Source: Fusarium oxysporum f. sp. lycopersici 4287 (taxonomy: Eukaryota > Ascomycota > Sordariomycetes > Hypocreales > Nectriaceae). From it: a stretch of DNA of 64,000 nt. This document shows, in pieces, positions 1 through 10,607 of this stretch (the stretch's first letter is position 1; each line of letters begins with the position of its first letter). The notes under the pieces were generated by a model. It searched no databases and was not told where the DNA came from. It was given only the letters and a program-made list of their open reading frames with translations. The position numbers were made by a program, and so were the translations under genes. Location of the stretch: the NCBI RefSeq assembly GCF_000149955.1, contig NC_030997.1, forward strand, positions 1,286,714-1,350,713, given 5' to 3'.

Positions 1-366
1 TCGCGAGAGAGACCATTCACTACGTTATACGTGCCGAGCTTCGATCATGAGATAAAAGACCCCGTTCCTGGTGCCATTGACATAAGTCCAGATGTCAAGA
101 TTGTTTTGGTGGAGGGCAATTGGCTCTTGTACAATGAGCACCCTTGGAACCAGATTGTCAATTATGCAGACGATACTTGGTTCGTTGATGTTGACCCTCA
201 GTTGGCATTTCGGAGAGTTGCGAAAAGGCATGTTGCATCTGGCATTGAGAAGACGCTAGAGGCGGCGATGGACAGAGCAAGGAACAATGACATGAAGAAC
301 GGAGAGGATATACGGCGTTGTCTGATTCAGCCGATCATCGAGGTCGAAAGTGTTGAAGACGCGTGA
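1..366 (+). CDS. P-loop nucleoside kinase, C-terminal part
   Basis: This is the 3' end of a gene that begins before the window; the frame is open from base 1 and stops at 364-366. The visible 121 residues match the C-terminal half of the uridine kinase/phosphoribulokinase-like P-loop kinases of fungi (Yfh7-like). There is a strand with a VEGNWLL motif, then HPWNQI, then an acidic VDVDP strand followed by a lid-like segment rich in Arg and Lys (RRVAKRH) and an NDMKNGEDIRR helix. The Walker A loop lies upstream and cannot be seen. The likely role is phosphorylation of a nucleoside or small sugar-like substrate with ATP; the exact substrate is not resolved. Coding ends 259 bases before the next start codon. 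Confidence 0.7.
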   Translation, partial: SRERPFTTLYVPSFDHEIKDPVPGAIDISPDVKIVLVEGNWLLYNEHPWNQIVNYADDTWFVDVDPQLAFRRVAKRHVASGIEKTLEAAMDRARNNDMKNGEDIRRCLIQPIIEVESVEDA

Positions 367-625
367 GCTACTCTAGTTGCGTCGAGTCAGTAAAACTGCA
401 GTTTGGCTTCAATAAGCTCATGAGGCTAATTGGTCTACTTCGAGCTTCTGGTCACCCCCATATTTGTCGGTCTCCAGGCCTCCGAAGGTGGTTACTCCGC
501 ACTTAGTGGCTGTTGCATGTGTCGGCCAACAGTGCTCCGATGAATGAATGACGCTAGTTTGAACCTTGCCCTCATGATAACTCCCCCTTCTCTTCGTAAC
601 AACGCGTGCATATGCGAGACTAAAG
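367..625 (+). promoter_or_regulatory. Intergenic region upstream of the Zn2Cys6 regulator
   Basis: 259 bases between the kinase stop and the regulator ATG. It must hold the kinase 3' end and the regulator promoter. I see no clear TATA box and no RNA gene. Confidence 0.4.
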
Positions 626-2847
626 ATGGGTCGTCCTCCGATGCACGGCTCTTCGAGCCAGCTCCGAGCTTGTCTCAATTGTCAGAAGCGCAAGAGCCGA
701 TGTCAACCTAGTGTCAATGGCCCCGGGCCATGTTCCTACTGCGCCCGCGCGGGCAAGGACTGTAGTTTCGTGAACCCACCTGACAGGACACGGCTTACGC
801 GGAAGAATCTCGATGCAATAGAACAGCGCTGTAATAGGCTCGAGGCTCTCATCCGGTCACTACACCCAGGTATGGATATTGATGTCGCTCTTGCTAACCT
901 AGAGGCTGGCCAAGAAGTTATCAGACGGACAGAGCAAGAGTCGGACGATGATTCGCCTGAGCACGAGGAACCAGCGCACGAGTACGAATGGAGTGAACCA
1001 TCATTGCCACCAGATTTCGACTGTCAGAGCGATGAAGCCGGAGCTATGGATGGTATGGCTACGCTGAACAGCCTTGATGCTGGATATTTAGGTATGTCGT
1101 CCTATCATCCATTTAATCACCTAACAAAATGGTTCAGAATCTGACTCTCACCAGGCAGTAGTTCGGGTGCCAACTTACTACAAGAAATCGCATCGATGCT
1201 CCCAGAGCTCGCGGCGTCAAATTCCCCTGCCACAAGTCACGGGAAATCTCCCAGCCAGACGCATAAGTCGAAGGCTTCACTTGATCCGCCAAATCTTGCA
1301 AATGAATCATTGACAAGCTATCTCATCGATGCGTACTTCTTATTCTATAACGTCTCGTATCCGATTCTTCACGAACGATCATTCCGTCAGAAACTTGCCG
1401 CTCGGGGCATGCGACGTGCTAAGTCATCATGGAACATCATCTACTACCTGGTCTTGGCCATCGGCCATTGGATATCGACTTCGGATAAACACCACGCAGT
1501 ATCTCGGTTCTATACCGCGGCGAGGAATGCTCTGTCAATCCACATGTTGGAGTCAGGGTCACTCGAGACTGTCCAAGCACTTCTACTGATGGGCAACTAC
1601 CTGCAGAAGATGGATAAGCCAAACACAGGCTACCAGTTCATTGGCATCGCATACAAAATGGCACTTGGGCTTGGGATGCATCGGGAAACGCCAAAATCGG
1701 AAGACAACGTTGGGCTTGAAAGGCGGAGGCAGTTGTTCTGGGTTCTTTACTGCTTCGATAGCGGGTTCAACATTACAACTGGGAGACCACCCTATGCGCA
1801 AGAAGGCATCATTGACACCGCAATACCAAGAAATGTCGACGATAAGGTAATTGAACTTCGATGGCTTTGCTCAAAAAAGAAATGTTAAGCATGATATGCT
1901 AACAACAACAGGATCTTGAACCCACCATGCCAGTGCCTCCTGAAGTCAACACGCCAACGACACTATCCGCCATCATCGCACAAGCAGAACTCGCCAAGCA
2001 CGCAAATTCCCTATATCTCGAATATCTCACAGCGAAAACAGCAAACACGAAAGTCGAGTACCAAGTAGCCGAGACCATAGAACAAACCCTCACCGATTGG
2101 CGGCAGCGGCTCCCACAGTACTTTACTTCTGTAGACGTCCCAGTATGGTTCACTGGTCCACGGGCTGTTGTTTTGTGGAAGGAGCAGAACCTGCGAATTA
2201 TCCTTTGGCGTGGAAGCAAGCGGAGCCATTCATATCTCCCCAACAAGACTAATGCCGAGACACGCTGTCTTGATGCTGCCATGCAAACCATAAACGACAT
2301 AACAACTTTCTGCAGTGCAAATGAGGGTATCCTGCATCTGGGCATTGTCTGGTATGCCACATACTTTCTGTTCCAAGCCGCCCTTGTTCTTGAAGCGAGC
2401 TACCTTGACCGCGAGGCCCATGACAAGCTCGATAACGAGACGACGGACTGGCGAATGATGGTCTACAAAGCGCAAAGTTGTCTGGTGACTTTCTCAAGCA
2501 GGAGCAGATCAGCCAAGAGGTGCTTGGAGGTGCTGGAACTCATAAACAGAAGGGCAGAAACAGCAGCGAACACTCGGCGAACTGTTCTCACTGTGCCCGA
2601 GCTTGTTGAAGAAGCCCCAATTGCGCTCCAAACCCCAGTACTTGATACTGAGACATCACAAATACCGGTGGATCTACAGACTCTTGGTGATGGGGATCTG
2701 TCGATGGGCGCCTGGACACTGAACGATGATGGATCAGATCCTACGATGAGGATGATTCTGGATAATACTCCATGGGGCTACCTCGATAATACACCTATGG
2801 ACACCCTGTTCAGCGATTGGTTTCCCCAAGATACTTTTGAAGGATAA
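626..2847 (+). CDS. Zn2Cys6 transcription factor with fungal-specific middle domain
   Basis: Three exons: 626-1091, 1155-1846 and 1912-2847, giving 697 residues. Introns are 63 and 65 nt with GTATGT and GTAATT donors, and joining them keeps one frame. The N-terminus carries a complete zinc cluster at Cys16, 19, 26, 36, 39 and 46 (CX2CX6CX9CX2CX6C) with a basic QKRKSR loop. A heptad-like leucine-containing linker follows (about residues 60-80) and then an acidic stretch. The middle domain (exon 2) has the family hallmarks AYFLFY, LGMHRE and RRRQLFWVLYCFD, typical of the PF04082 regulators, so it should act in the nucleus as a dimer on CGG-type sites. Its stop is only 36 bases from the stop of the convergent dehydrogenase gene, and a sugar permease lies beyond it. 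Regulation of that pair is plausible but inferred. Target specificity is unknown. Confidence 0.9.
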
Positions 2848-2883
2848 CAAGTCGGGAAGTTTGTATCTCGGCATTCCTGAACA

Positions 2884-3878
2884 CTAAGGAAGTACATAAC
2901 CACCGTCAATGATAATGTCTGATCCAGTGGTATAAGTGGAAGCGTCACTGGCCAAATACAGATACAAGCCCTTGATTTCCTTCACATGGCCCTGTCTGCC
3001 GAGCACCGACATACGATAAGCTTCGTTGAGTGCCAGTGGACCGGCTCCCATCTTGGTATCGAAGAAACCGGGCGAAACAATGTTGACGCGGGCGAATTCT
3101 CTCCACTCGCGAGCTAAAGACTTGCCAAAATGCGTCACGAATGCTTTAGTGCCATTGTAGATAGGCTGGTCAACAGGGACGTTGACGATGTGTGCGCTCA
3201 TACTAGAGGTGATGATGAGAACACCGCTGCCTTGGCGCTTGAAGACTTCGCCGACGTGTTTGGAGCAGTAGACAACGCCATTGACTAGAAGGGTCAGATA
3301 GGCACTCGGTGGGGGACACGAGATGGACTTGACGTACCGTTCACGGACATTTGTTTGTCGAATTCGGGGAGAGTCTGTTCCAGGATTGGCTTGCTGATAG
3401 CCATTCCCGCATTAGCAACGAAGACGTCTATGCTGCCAAAGTCCTCTACGACTTGCTTTACTGATTTTTGCACAGAGTCAGCGTCGGATACTGCCGTCAT
3501 GTTAGCTTCGTTCCATTACACTTCAGCACGTCGCGAGAGACATACCGTCGACTTTGTAAGCAGCAGTTTTGATATTGTGTTTTGTCCCGAGATCCTGGGC
3601 TTTCTGGATAGCTACATCATTCCTAAAAAGAAATGTCAGTCATTGTGCAGAAATCTTATTAGGCATGGTACGACTTACGAGTTGTACCATAACACGACAT
3701 GAGCGTTGGCCTCGGCCATTCCCTCCGCAACAGCATAGCCAATACCGTCAGCGCCACCAGTTACGACAACCACCTTGCCAGTCATCTTGAATTGCTCCAA
3801 GACATTGGTAGGGGTGTTGGGAAAGGGTCTAGGGAAGCCATCCCGTAGGACGGTACAGTCAGATTCGTTCATAGACAT
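2884..3878 (-). CDS. Short-chain dehydrogenase/reductase (sorbose reductase/mannitol dehydrogenase-like)
   Basis: Four exons on the minus strand: 3679-3878, 3546-3622, 3338-3490 and 2884-3284. Introns are 56, 55 and 53 nt, and the product has 276 residues. I chose the first ATG (3876-3878); an in-frame second Met lies two codons later. The Rossmann nucleotide-binding motif TGGADGIG is at about residues 40-47, the NAG motif is in exon 3, and the catalytic Ser (about 171), Tyr186 and Lys190 (YNGTK) are in exon 4. The whole pattern fits classical SDRs of the SOU1/NADP-mannitol dehydrogenase type, which interconvert ketoses and polyols in the cytosol. A TATAAATA box sits on the minus strand at 3944-3951, about 70 bases upstream. 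The gene is divergent from a sugar permease and convergent with a Zn2Cys6 regulator, which supports sugar or polyol use. Exact substrate and cofactor are not certain. Confidence 0.88.
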
Positions 3879-4541
3879 TTTAGTGGCGATCTTGTAGTTT
3901 GGTGTAGAACAAGTATTGGCTACATTCTCAGTAATGGAGAGAATATTTATAGGCTTATTGGTGATTTGTTGATCTCCATCACTGTCGGGGTTCTGTCGCC
4001 CGATACAAGCACAATAGCGCAACTGACTCGCTCCCGTGGCTGGCTTGAGCGGGGTCACGGCTCACTGTGACCGACACCATTGAGAGGTCAGTAAATGCCG
4101 TGATTGGGTGTTTGAGTTCCGTGGGACTTGCCGTTCGGTGACCACAGATTGGCTTCTTGAATCTAGAACTGCCCACGTCGGAGTTTGCTCTCCCTTCGTG
4201 GCCATCTGTGTCATCAGGGAGTTGGAATCCGGGGCAAGAGGCAAATGGCATGTTGAGGACCGATACCTTGCGGTATGGTTGATTTGAATCTGGGAAACGT
4301 CTATAGTTGCTGGACTAAGATAATAATTGTAATGGCGGTATCTGATAATGCTTCAGATAACAAGGCAAAGGAAGAATAGTAGAAAGTGAAGACAGTAGGC
4401 CTGAACGGAGACTACCTGGACCTGTCTATCTTCATCATCATCGGAGTATCCCTTTTGGATTAAAGGCTTTGCAGTCGGCCATCCTCTCCGCCGCCGCTAG
4501 CGTTTCCGTTTCGATAGAACTTGAGCCTTGGTCCTAGCTCT

Positions 4542-4651
4542 CCCCGCACTTGAACACCAACCTTGAAACCAACCTTGAACCTCTTGATATTGATCTCACT
4601 AGTTTGGGACCTAATCTCGAAGAGGGCATTCCCCGCGGGGAAGATCTGGGG
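4542..4651. promoter_or_regulatory. Cluster of CreA-like (SYGGRG) motifs
   Basis: CCCCGC at 4542-4547, the perfect palindrome CCCCGCGGGG at 4631-4640 (two overlapping SYGGRG matches on opposite strands), and CTGGGG at 4646-4651. Closely spaced pairs of this motif are the usual functional form for the carbon catabolite repressor CreA/Mig1. They lie 180-290 bases upstream of the permease ATG. Function is inferred from sequence only. Confidence 0.5.
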
Positions 4652-4664
4652 TCTGGAACTCCCC

Positions 4665-4681
4665 CGGAGTTCAGTCGACCG
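4665..4681. promoter_or_regulatory. CGG-N11-CCG inverted triplet (Gal4-type site)
   Basis: CGG at 4665-4667, eleven bases, then CCG at 4679-4681. This is the spacing bound by Gal4-like dimeric zinc-cluster proteins. It lies seven bases before the permease TATA box. A Zn2Cys6 regulator is encoded 2 kb away. A chance match is possible in a region this long. Confidence 0.4.
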
Positions 4682-4687
4682 TAAGAC

Positions 4688-4693
4688 TATAAA
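4688..4693 (+). promoter_or_regulatory. TATA box of the sugar permease gene
   Basis: TATAAA, about 135 bases upstream of the ATG at 4828. Confidence 0.5.
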
Positions 4694-4827
4694 TGGACAG
4701 TCCTCTGCCCGAGATGTTACCGTAACTATTTAATCGACTGGCTTCCCTCTTACTGAGATATCTAATCTATCAGACCAACTTCAATATCTAGAGTGTCTCT
4801 AATTGCCCAGATCACCATTGCAGCAAC

Positions 4828-7163
4828 ATGACTTCCAAAGATTCGGAGAAACCAACTGTCGTCCACGACCCAGAGCCGATTGACTTCTTTACCAAAGAGT
4901 CGCTGGGCATGAATAACCAAGTCTACGAGACCAAGTTTGCATGTATGTTCTCATCAACCTCAATATCCTTATGGCCACTGATCAAAAGTCTATCAGCCCT
5001 TGGACGATGGGCCGTTGTCAAGACATTTTGGAAGGCTCTCCTTTTCTGCATGATCTTGAACTGGGCAGCCTTGAACGATGGCGTAAGCGTAGTTCTCTGC
5101 TACTTCTCTCTCTCTCTCTGCTAACAATCCTCTGCAGTTTCAGCAACAGATTCCCGGTAACGTCATCCCGATGCAAGCCTTCATCAACACCATGGCCGAT
5201 ACCACGATCAACGGCAAGCCAGCCGTCAGCGCTCGAGTCGTCTCCTACTGGCAGGGTTTCGCTGAGATGTCCAAGACCCTTGGCATGTTCACAGGTGGTT
5301 ATTTTGCCGATAGGTTGGGTAGAAAGTAAGTCTTTCTACTTGCTTGGCTCTGTCAATATGCTGACTAGTCTCTTCAGGAAGGCTCTCTGCGGTGCGATCG
5401 TTATACTTCTCGGAGGCTCTATTGCCGAGATCACAGCNNNNNNNNNNNNNNNNNNNNNNNNNNNNNNNNNNNNNNNNNNNNNNNNNNNNNNNNNNNNNNN
5501 NNNNNNNNNNNNNNNNNNNNNNNNNNNNNNNNNNNNNNNNNNNNNNNNNNNNNNNNNNNNNNNNNNNNNNNNNNNNNNNNNNNNNNNNNNNNNNNNNNNN
5601 NNNNNNNNNNNNNNNNNNNNNNNNNNNNNNNNNNNNNNNNNNNNNNNNNNNNNNNNNNNNNNNNNNNNNNNNNNNNNNNNNNNNNNNNNNNNNNNNNNNN
5701 NNNCTCTGCCTTGGTATCGGACAGCTCATCAGCGCGATTGCTACGCAGCTCATTACTATCCATCAGCCGACCAAGTGGCGACCTCTAATTGCCACTGAGT
5801 TCATTTTCACTGGAGTATGTATCTACCGTTATCATTGTAGCGTCGGAAACTGACTGTCCTCTCTAAGCTTCTTATCTTGATGGTATGGCTCGTTCCCGAG
5901 TCTCATATCTACTACGCTCGAAAGGGAGAGGACGACAAGGCCAAGAAGTCTATGCTAACACTCTACGGTAACATTGACGGCTACGATGTGGTAAGTGCTT
6001 TCTCATAGACATATACAGCTACCAGTATTGACATTGTCTCCTCCTAGGAACACGAGTATCGTGTCATCCAGCATGGTATCGATGCTGAGAGGCAGCTTCA
6101 TCTCGAGTCCAAGTCCTCGTCCTTCTTTGAGATCTTCGACAAGCATAACTGGCGCAGGACATTGGCTGGATGCATGGGTATTTGCAGTCAATGGGCTGCT
6201 GGAGCACCAATTGTGTTTTCCTACTCAACAGTGAGCATTTTCTGCAATCATGTATGTTGTACAGAGCTGACATGTTGCCAGTACTTCTTCGCTGTTGCCG
6301 GTCTGAAGGATCCCTTTCTCGTCACCATCATTACGTGAGTATAGGAGTACCGATTCCGCCACTTCCCCTCGACTAACATCACTAGATTCGTGCTACTCAT
6401 TATCGCCATTGTATCATCCCTCGTCGCGTGCGAGTTCATCGGTCGCAGACCTCTCCTCGTTGGGCGAGTACACATCAGAAAGCAGATGAAGCCTTCGCTG
6501 ACCGACTATCTAGTGGATGTTTCGCCATGATGCTTTTCAATGTTGGCCTCGGAACTACTGGATTCTTCAAGAACACGGCCTCCGATAAGGCGGCCTTGGG
6601 CTGTCTTCTCCTCTGGGTTATCGCTTACGGCTGCTCAGCCGGACCGATCGGTTTTGTTGCAGCTGGCGAAACCTCTACCCCACGTCTACGAGCCCAGACG
6701 ACCTCATTCAATTTGGGCTGCTATGGTCTTGGATTGTAAGTTACCTTTTCCGATACATGTACTGTTGGCTAACGTATCATCTTCAGTGTTGTCTTCCAAT
6801 GGACCGTCTCGTACATGATCAGCCCGGATGCTGGTAACCTTGGTGTCAAGGCTGTGTTTGTCTGGGCTGGATTGTTGGTACCCACGACTGTTCTTCTTTG
6901 GTTCTTCTACCCCGAGGTCAGTGCTACCCAAATGGCTACCAAGCGATTTATATTAACATTCTTAGACCTATGGTCGAAGTTACTGGGAGCTCGACGAGCT
7001 TTATTCCCGAAATATCCCTGCTTGGCGATTCAAGAATACTCCAACGTTGGTTGACGAGAGTGGTGGCAAGAATCGAGCTCTTATGTCTGGTCGAAATGAC
7101 CATTCGACGAACCCAGAATACCATGACTTGATCGATACGAGGATACTCATCAAGGTAAAATGA
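4828..7163 (+). CDS. MFS sugar transporter (alpha-glucoside/maltose permease type), interrupted by an assembly gap
   Basis: Visible exons are 4828-4942, 4997-5082, 5138-5325, 5378 to the gap, gap to 5814, 5868-5990, 6048-6230, 6282-6334, 6386-6463, 6514-6735, 6787-6916 and 6966-7163. The N run 5438-5703 hides one transmembrane stretch and perhaps an intron. All visible junctions keep frame. Family signs are ALNDG in the first membrane segment, the RLGRK loop, a VPES turn, the EFIGRR loop before the second half, and a C-terminal PETYGRSYWELDELY, which is typical of fungal Mal31-like H+ symporters in the plasma membrane. One intron (6464-6513) needs a GC donor to keep frame; using it joins LVG to GCFAMM as the family expects. 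The gene diverges from a dehydrogenase, and its promoter has CreA-like sites, so glucose repression is likely. The sugar carried is not known. Confidence 0.88.
5438..5703. other. Assembly gap (266 N)
   Basis: Run of N inside the sugar permease gene. The odd length suggests an estimated gap size. Confidence 0.99.
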
Positions 7164-7459
7164 ATGGTCTTCATTAAACCTGGCTCAGCATCTAAGCTAC
7201 TGAACTGTGCTATCGGAGCTGTCTCTTGTACCAATGCACGAGGTCGATGATTCCTCGTCTCTTCTGTTACCTTCCATGTATATATAAGTATTTCAGCCAG
7301 AACCCTTCCCATTTCATGCAACCAGACAAAATTCACGTGATAAGCAAGAGTGAAGATGATGACTGAGATTTGACTGTATTCAAGATCCTGCCCCGTTCAA
7401 ACCTCAACGCTGCCTACTGACGAATGAGAAAGCCAGCCCATCGCCGTATATGAAGGACC

Positions 7460-8642
7460 TTAGACCCAGTGAGTAGTAGCGCCATAGTTGCCGCCATCAA
7501 CAGGGCGAAGAAAGTCACTTCGAGTGATCTTGCCATCAGCCTGTCGACGTCCCTTGACAAGGCTAGTAGAAGTAGCCTTGAAGTCCGCATCCTGCCAAGA
7601 TCCACCCTTCTCCCAGTTGTTACCCTTACCCTTCACCGAATTGAGCGTGTTCTGCTTGCTCAGGCTGCTGGAGCCGGCATTGTTGGCAGCAAGGTTATTC
7701 TCGTAGGTAGCCATGGAAGTGCGTTGGTTGAAACCTTCCTCACGGTTCTTCCAAGCAGTGTTGTGGATGAGAGTCATATCACCGGGCATGTTGTTGTCGC
7801 TGAAGCCACGGCGATTGCGGAAGGAGAAGTTGTTGCGAGCTACATGGTTGACGTTGGCTCGGTTGGCGGGTGATCCACCGCCGAGCTTGATGCCAATGCC
7901 ATCTCCTCTGTGAGGGTTGAAGTTCCACCGGTTCACGCCGTTGTCGAAGATGATGTTGTCAAGGATGGTGACAGAAGATTTGAACTCGTACAGATCGATA
8001 CCATCATCAGAATTCTCGTAGCTGCGAATACCACGGATGATGTTGCCAGCGCCAGAGCCTTCCTTGATAGCCATACCATCAGCATTCTGGCCATTGTTGC
8101 GTGGATCAGCGTTGTTGTAGGTGTCAAGATAGACGATCTCGTTGTTCGAGATGCTGTTCTGCATGTGGAAACCAGTCTCGTAGTTGCTGTGGGTAGTCAA
8201 GCGCTCGAAGTAGTTGTTGTGTGAATCCTTCACGTAGACACCGTAAGGGCCCTTGGTGAGAGTGATGTGGATGAATCTCCAGTACTCCGCCTTCTCGACA
8301 TGAAAGATGCCGCGATCTTTGCCAGCGAGACTGGCGCCAAGGGCAGCCGGAGTACCAGGCATCTTGTCACCGTCAATGATGACTTCTTCATTGTTGTAGG
8401 ACCTGATGGTGTAGGGCTTGCTGGAGGAGCCTCTCTTGGTGAAGTGGATGTTCTTAGAAGGGCGATAGGTACCTTTCGGAGATAAATGGTGTCTCCTGCA
8501 CCGGCAACATTAACTGCATCCTGGATGTCACCAAGAGGGGAACTGCTAGAACCGGAACCACTGCTCGATCCATTGGGAGCGACGAAAATGTCCTTGGCCA
8601 GGGCTGCAGGCAGCACGGCGAGAACGTACTTGAAGAGAAGCA
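7460..8642 (-). pseudogene. Secreted PL9-type pectate lyase with a one-base frameshift
   Basis: Minus-strand gene with its stop at 7460-7462. It encodes a right-handed parallel beta-helix enzyme. The N-terminus is a 16-17 residue signal peptide, then a DUF1565-like entry (DIFVAPNG, then AGAGDTIYLRK). The repeats NADGMAIK, SDDGIDLYE, GDGIGIKLGGG and RRGFSDNN match family 9 pectate lyases, which cleave pectate by beta-elimination with calcium. At about 8468-8475 one base is missing: adding one G after the AAG codon restores GTYRPSKNIHF and the rest of the frame, giving 394 residues. The last visible bases before the gap read TG followed by LLFKYVLA, so the A of the start codon is probably base 8643, hidden by N. 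The lesion may be real or a draft error in a G run. The gene converges on the sugar permease. Confidence 0.82.
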
Positions 8643-9642
8643 NNNNNNNNNNNNNNNNNNNNNNNNNNNNNNNNNNNNNNNNNNNNNNNNNNNNNNNNNN
8701 NNNNNNNNNNNNNNNNNNNNNNNNNNNNNNNNNNNNNNNNNNNNNNNNNNNNNNNNNNNNNNNNNNNNNNNNNNNNNNNNNNNNNNNNNNNNNNNNNNNN
8801 NNNNNNNNNNNNNNNNNNNNNNNNNNNNNNNNNNNNNNNNNNNNNNNNNNNNNNNNNNNNNNNNNNNNNNNNNNNNNNNNNNNNNNNNNNNNNNNNNNNN
8901 NNNNNNNNNNNNNNNNNNNNNNNNNNNNNNNNNNNNNNNNNNNNNNNNNNNNNNNNNNNNNNNNNNNNNNNNNNNNNNNNNNNNNNNNNNNNNNNNNNNN
9001 NNNNNNNNNNNNNNNNNNNNNNNNNNNNNNNNNNNNNNNNNNNNNNNNNNNNNNNNNNNNNNNNNNNNNNNNNNNNNNNNNNNNNNNNNNNNNNNNNNNN
9101 NNNNNNNNNNNNNNNNNNNNNNNNNNNNNNNNNNNNNNNNNNNNNNNNNNNNNNNNNNNNNNNNNNNNNNNNNNNNNNNNNNNNNNNNNNNNNNNNNNNN
9201 NNNNNNNNNNNNNNNNNNNNNNNNNNNNNNNNNNNNNNNNNNNNNNNNNNNNNNNNNNNNNNNNNNNNNNNNNNNNNNNNNNNNNNNNNNNNNNNNNNNN
9301 NNNNNNNNNNNNNNNNNNNNNNNNNNNNNNNNNNNNNNNNNNNNNNNNNNNNNNNNNNNNNNNNNNNNNNNNNNNNNNNNNNNNNNNNNNNNNNNNNNNN
9401 NNNNNNNNNNNNNNNNNNNNNNNNNNNNNNNNNNNNNNNNNNNNNNNNNNNNNNNNNNNNNNNNNNNNNNNNNNNNNNNNNNNNNNNNNNNNNNNNNNNN
9501 NNNNNNNNNNNNNNNNNNNNNNNNNNNNNNNNNNNNNNNNNNNNNNNNNNNNNNNNNNNNNNNNNNNNNNNNNNNNNNNNNNNNNNNNNNNNNNNNNNNN
9601 NNNNNNNNNNNNNNNNNNNNNNNNNNNNNNNNNNNNNNNNNN
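8643..9642. other. Assembly gap (1000 N)
   Basis: Exactly 1000 N, so probably a gap of unknown true size. It hides the promoter and first base of the pectate lyase and the 3' part of the GFA-domain gene. Confidence 0.99.
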
Positions 9643-10024
9643 CATGTACTGCAGAAGAAATTGGTCATCGCGCTTCCATCTCTCTCAATCGTGTCTGACT
9701 GGCTGAACTGCTTGAGGTTCTCTTCACCACGGATATGCTTCAGGTGTGTGTCGAGAACAACGATACCAGTCGTGAACATCGAAGCTGTGATCTTGCGACA
9801 GTCGCTACAGTGACAGACGAAGGAGAAAACAAATCCAGGCTTGGTTATAGGCTAATGACCATGAGTCAGTGTCTTCGGGTCTCTCATAGGGGCCTCACCA
9901 AGACCAGCTGAACCGCACCACAGTAGCATGTCGCTGTCGCTTCCTCTTTAGTAGACCATCCATCTTGTGCAAGTCCTGCTCGTGGGAAGAACTTTTCGGC
10001 TTTGTGGGACTGCTCGGTAGCCAT
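9643..10024 (-). CDS. GFA-domain (CENP-V/glutathione-dependent formaldehyde-activating-like) protein, 5' part
   Basis: Exon 1 is 9899-10024 and exon 2 runs from 9851 down to the gap at 9643; the 47-nt intron (9852-9898) has a GTGAGG donor and joins in phase 0. The ATG is at 10022-10024. The visible 111 residues have the zinc-binding cysteines of the GFA fold: CYCG near the end of exon 1, CHCSDC in exon 2 and FFC just before the gap. Proteins of this family bind zinc; some are linked to aldehyde or thiol adduct chemistry, but most fungal members have no known substrate. The 3' half is missing. Its gene product lies head to tail with the pectate lyase across the gap, with no obvious functional link. 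Confidence 0.8.
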
Positions 10025-10607
10025 GTTTCACAATTGAACGTACGTATCGGTAGACTGGAGGCGATGTTGAGGAACCCTCACATGTGTTTAAGAGACGTAA
10101 AGAGTTTCCTAATACTGGCTACAACTTGTTTCTCCAAGTCCTTACTATTGTGGCTTCCAATCACAGCTATGTGCTGCTGCGTGTTCTATTTAACTAATGT
10201 TGACGGATATCTCGGTTCTTTTATTGAGGTTATCGCAGCTATCTATAACTCCGCAACTCCGCAAGAAGACGGAGTTGTTCAGTAATCACTGTCCCTGTTC
10301 ACAACGTCTTTCAAATATATAATTATATAACTGGTCCGAGACAGACTGTAGAAGTCCGCACAAGACGTGGAAAGTTGGCTCGGGTACATAATTAATCTAT
10401 AACGTTAGATCACAGTGCGTGGCCCTTATATAACTATATCTTTTGTATTCAATATCTAATTATTATTAATCATTCAACTCATACATATACTCCTTTTAAA
10501 TCCTTCAAAATAGGCCAGCAATAAGTAATAACTCTCAGCCCATAGTTTATTCTAGCCAACACATTAATCATCCACTTCGTGTATTATACCAACTCCCCTC
10601 AAAGCTT
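10025..10607. other. Intergenic, AT-rich
   Basis: No supported gene. It contains the GFA gene promoter and the 3' flank of the small gene that follows; 10310-10520 is strongly AT-rich with TATA-like runs. A 106-codon plus-strand frame at 9965-10285 overlaps the GFA exon and lacks coding character. Confidence 0.5.

Larger units (their letters stand above)
3879..4827. promoter_or_regulatory. Divergent promoter between the dehydrogenase and the sugar permease
   Basis: 949 bases with no credible gene. It carries a TATA box for each flanking gene (3944-3951 minus strand; 4688-4693 plus strand), several CreA-like motifs, and one CGG-N11-CCG inverted triplet close to the permease TATA box. The arrangement suggests co-regulation of the two genes. 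Confidence 0.6.

Noticed and set aside
8430..8475. A 38-nt intron (GTACCT to AAG) that would also repair the pectate lyase frame
   Set aside because: It would delete GTYRPSKNIHFTK, which belongs to the conserved fold and reads correctly once one base is restored.
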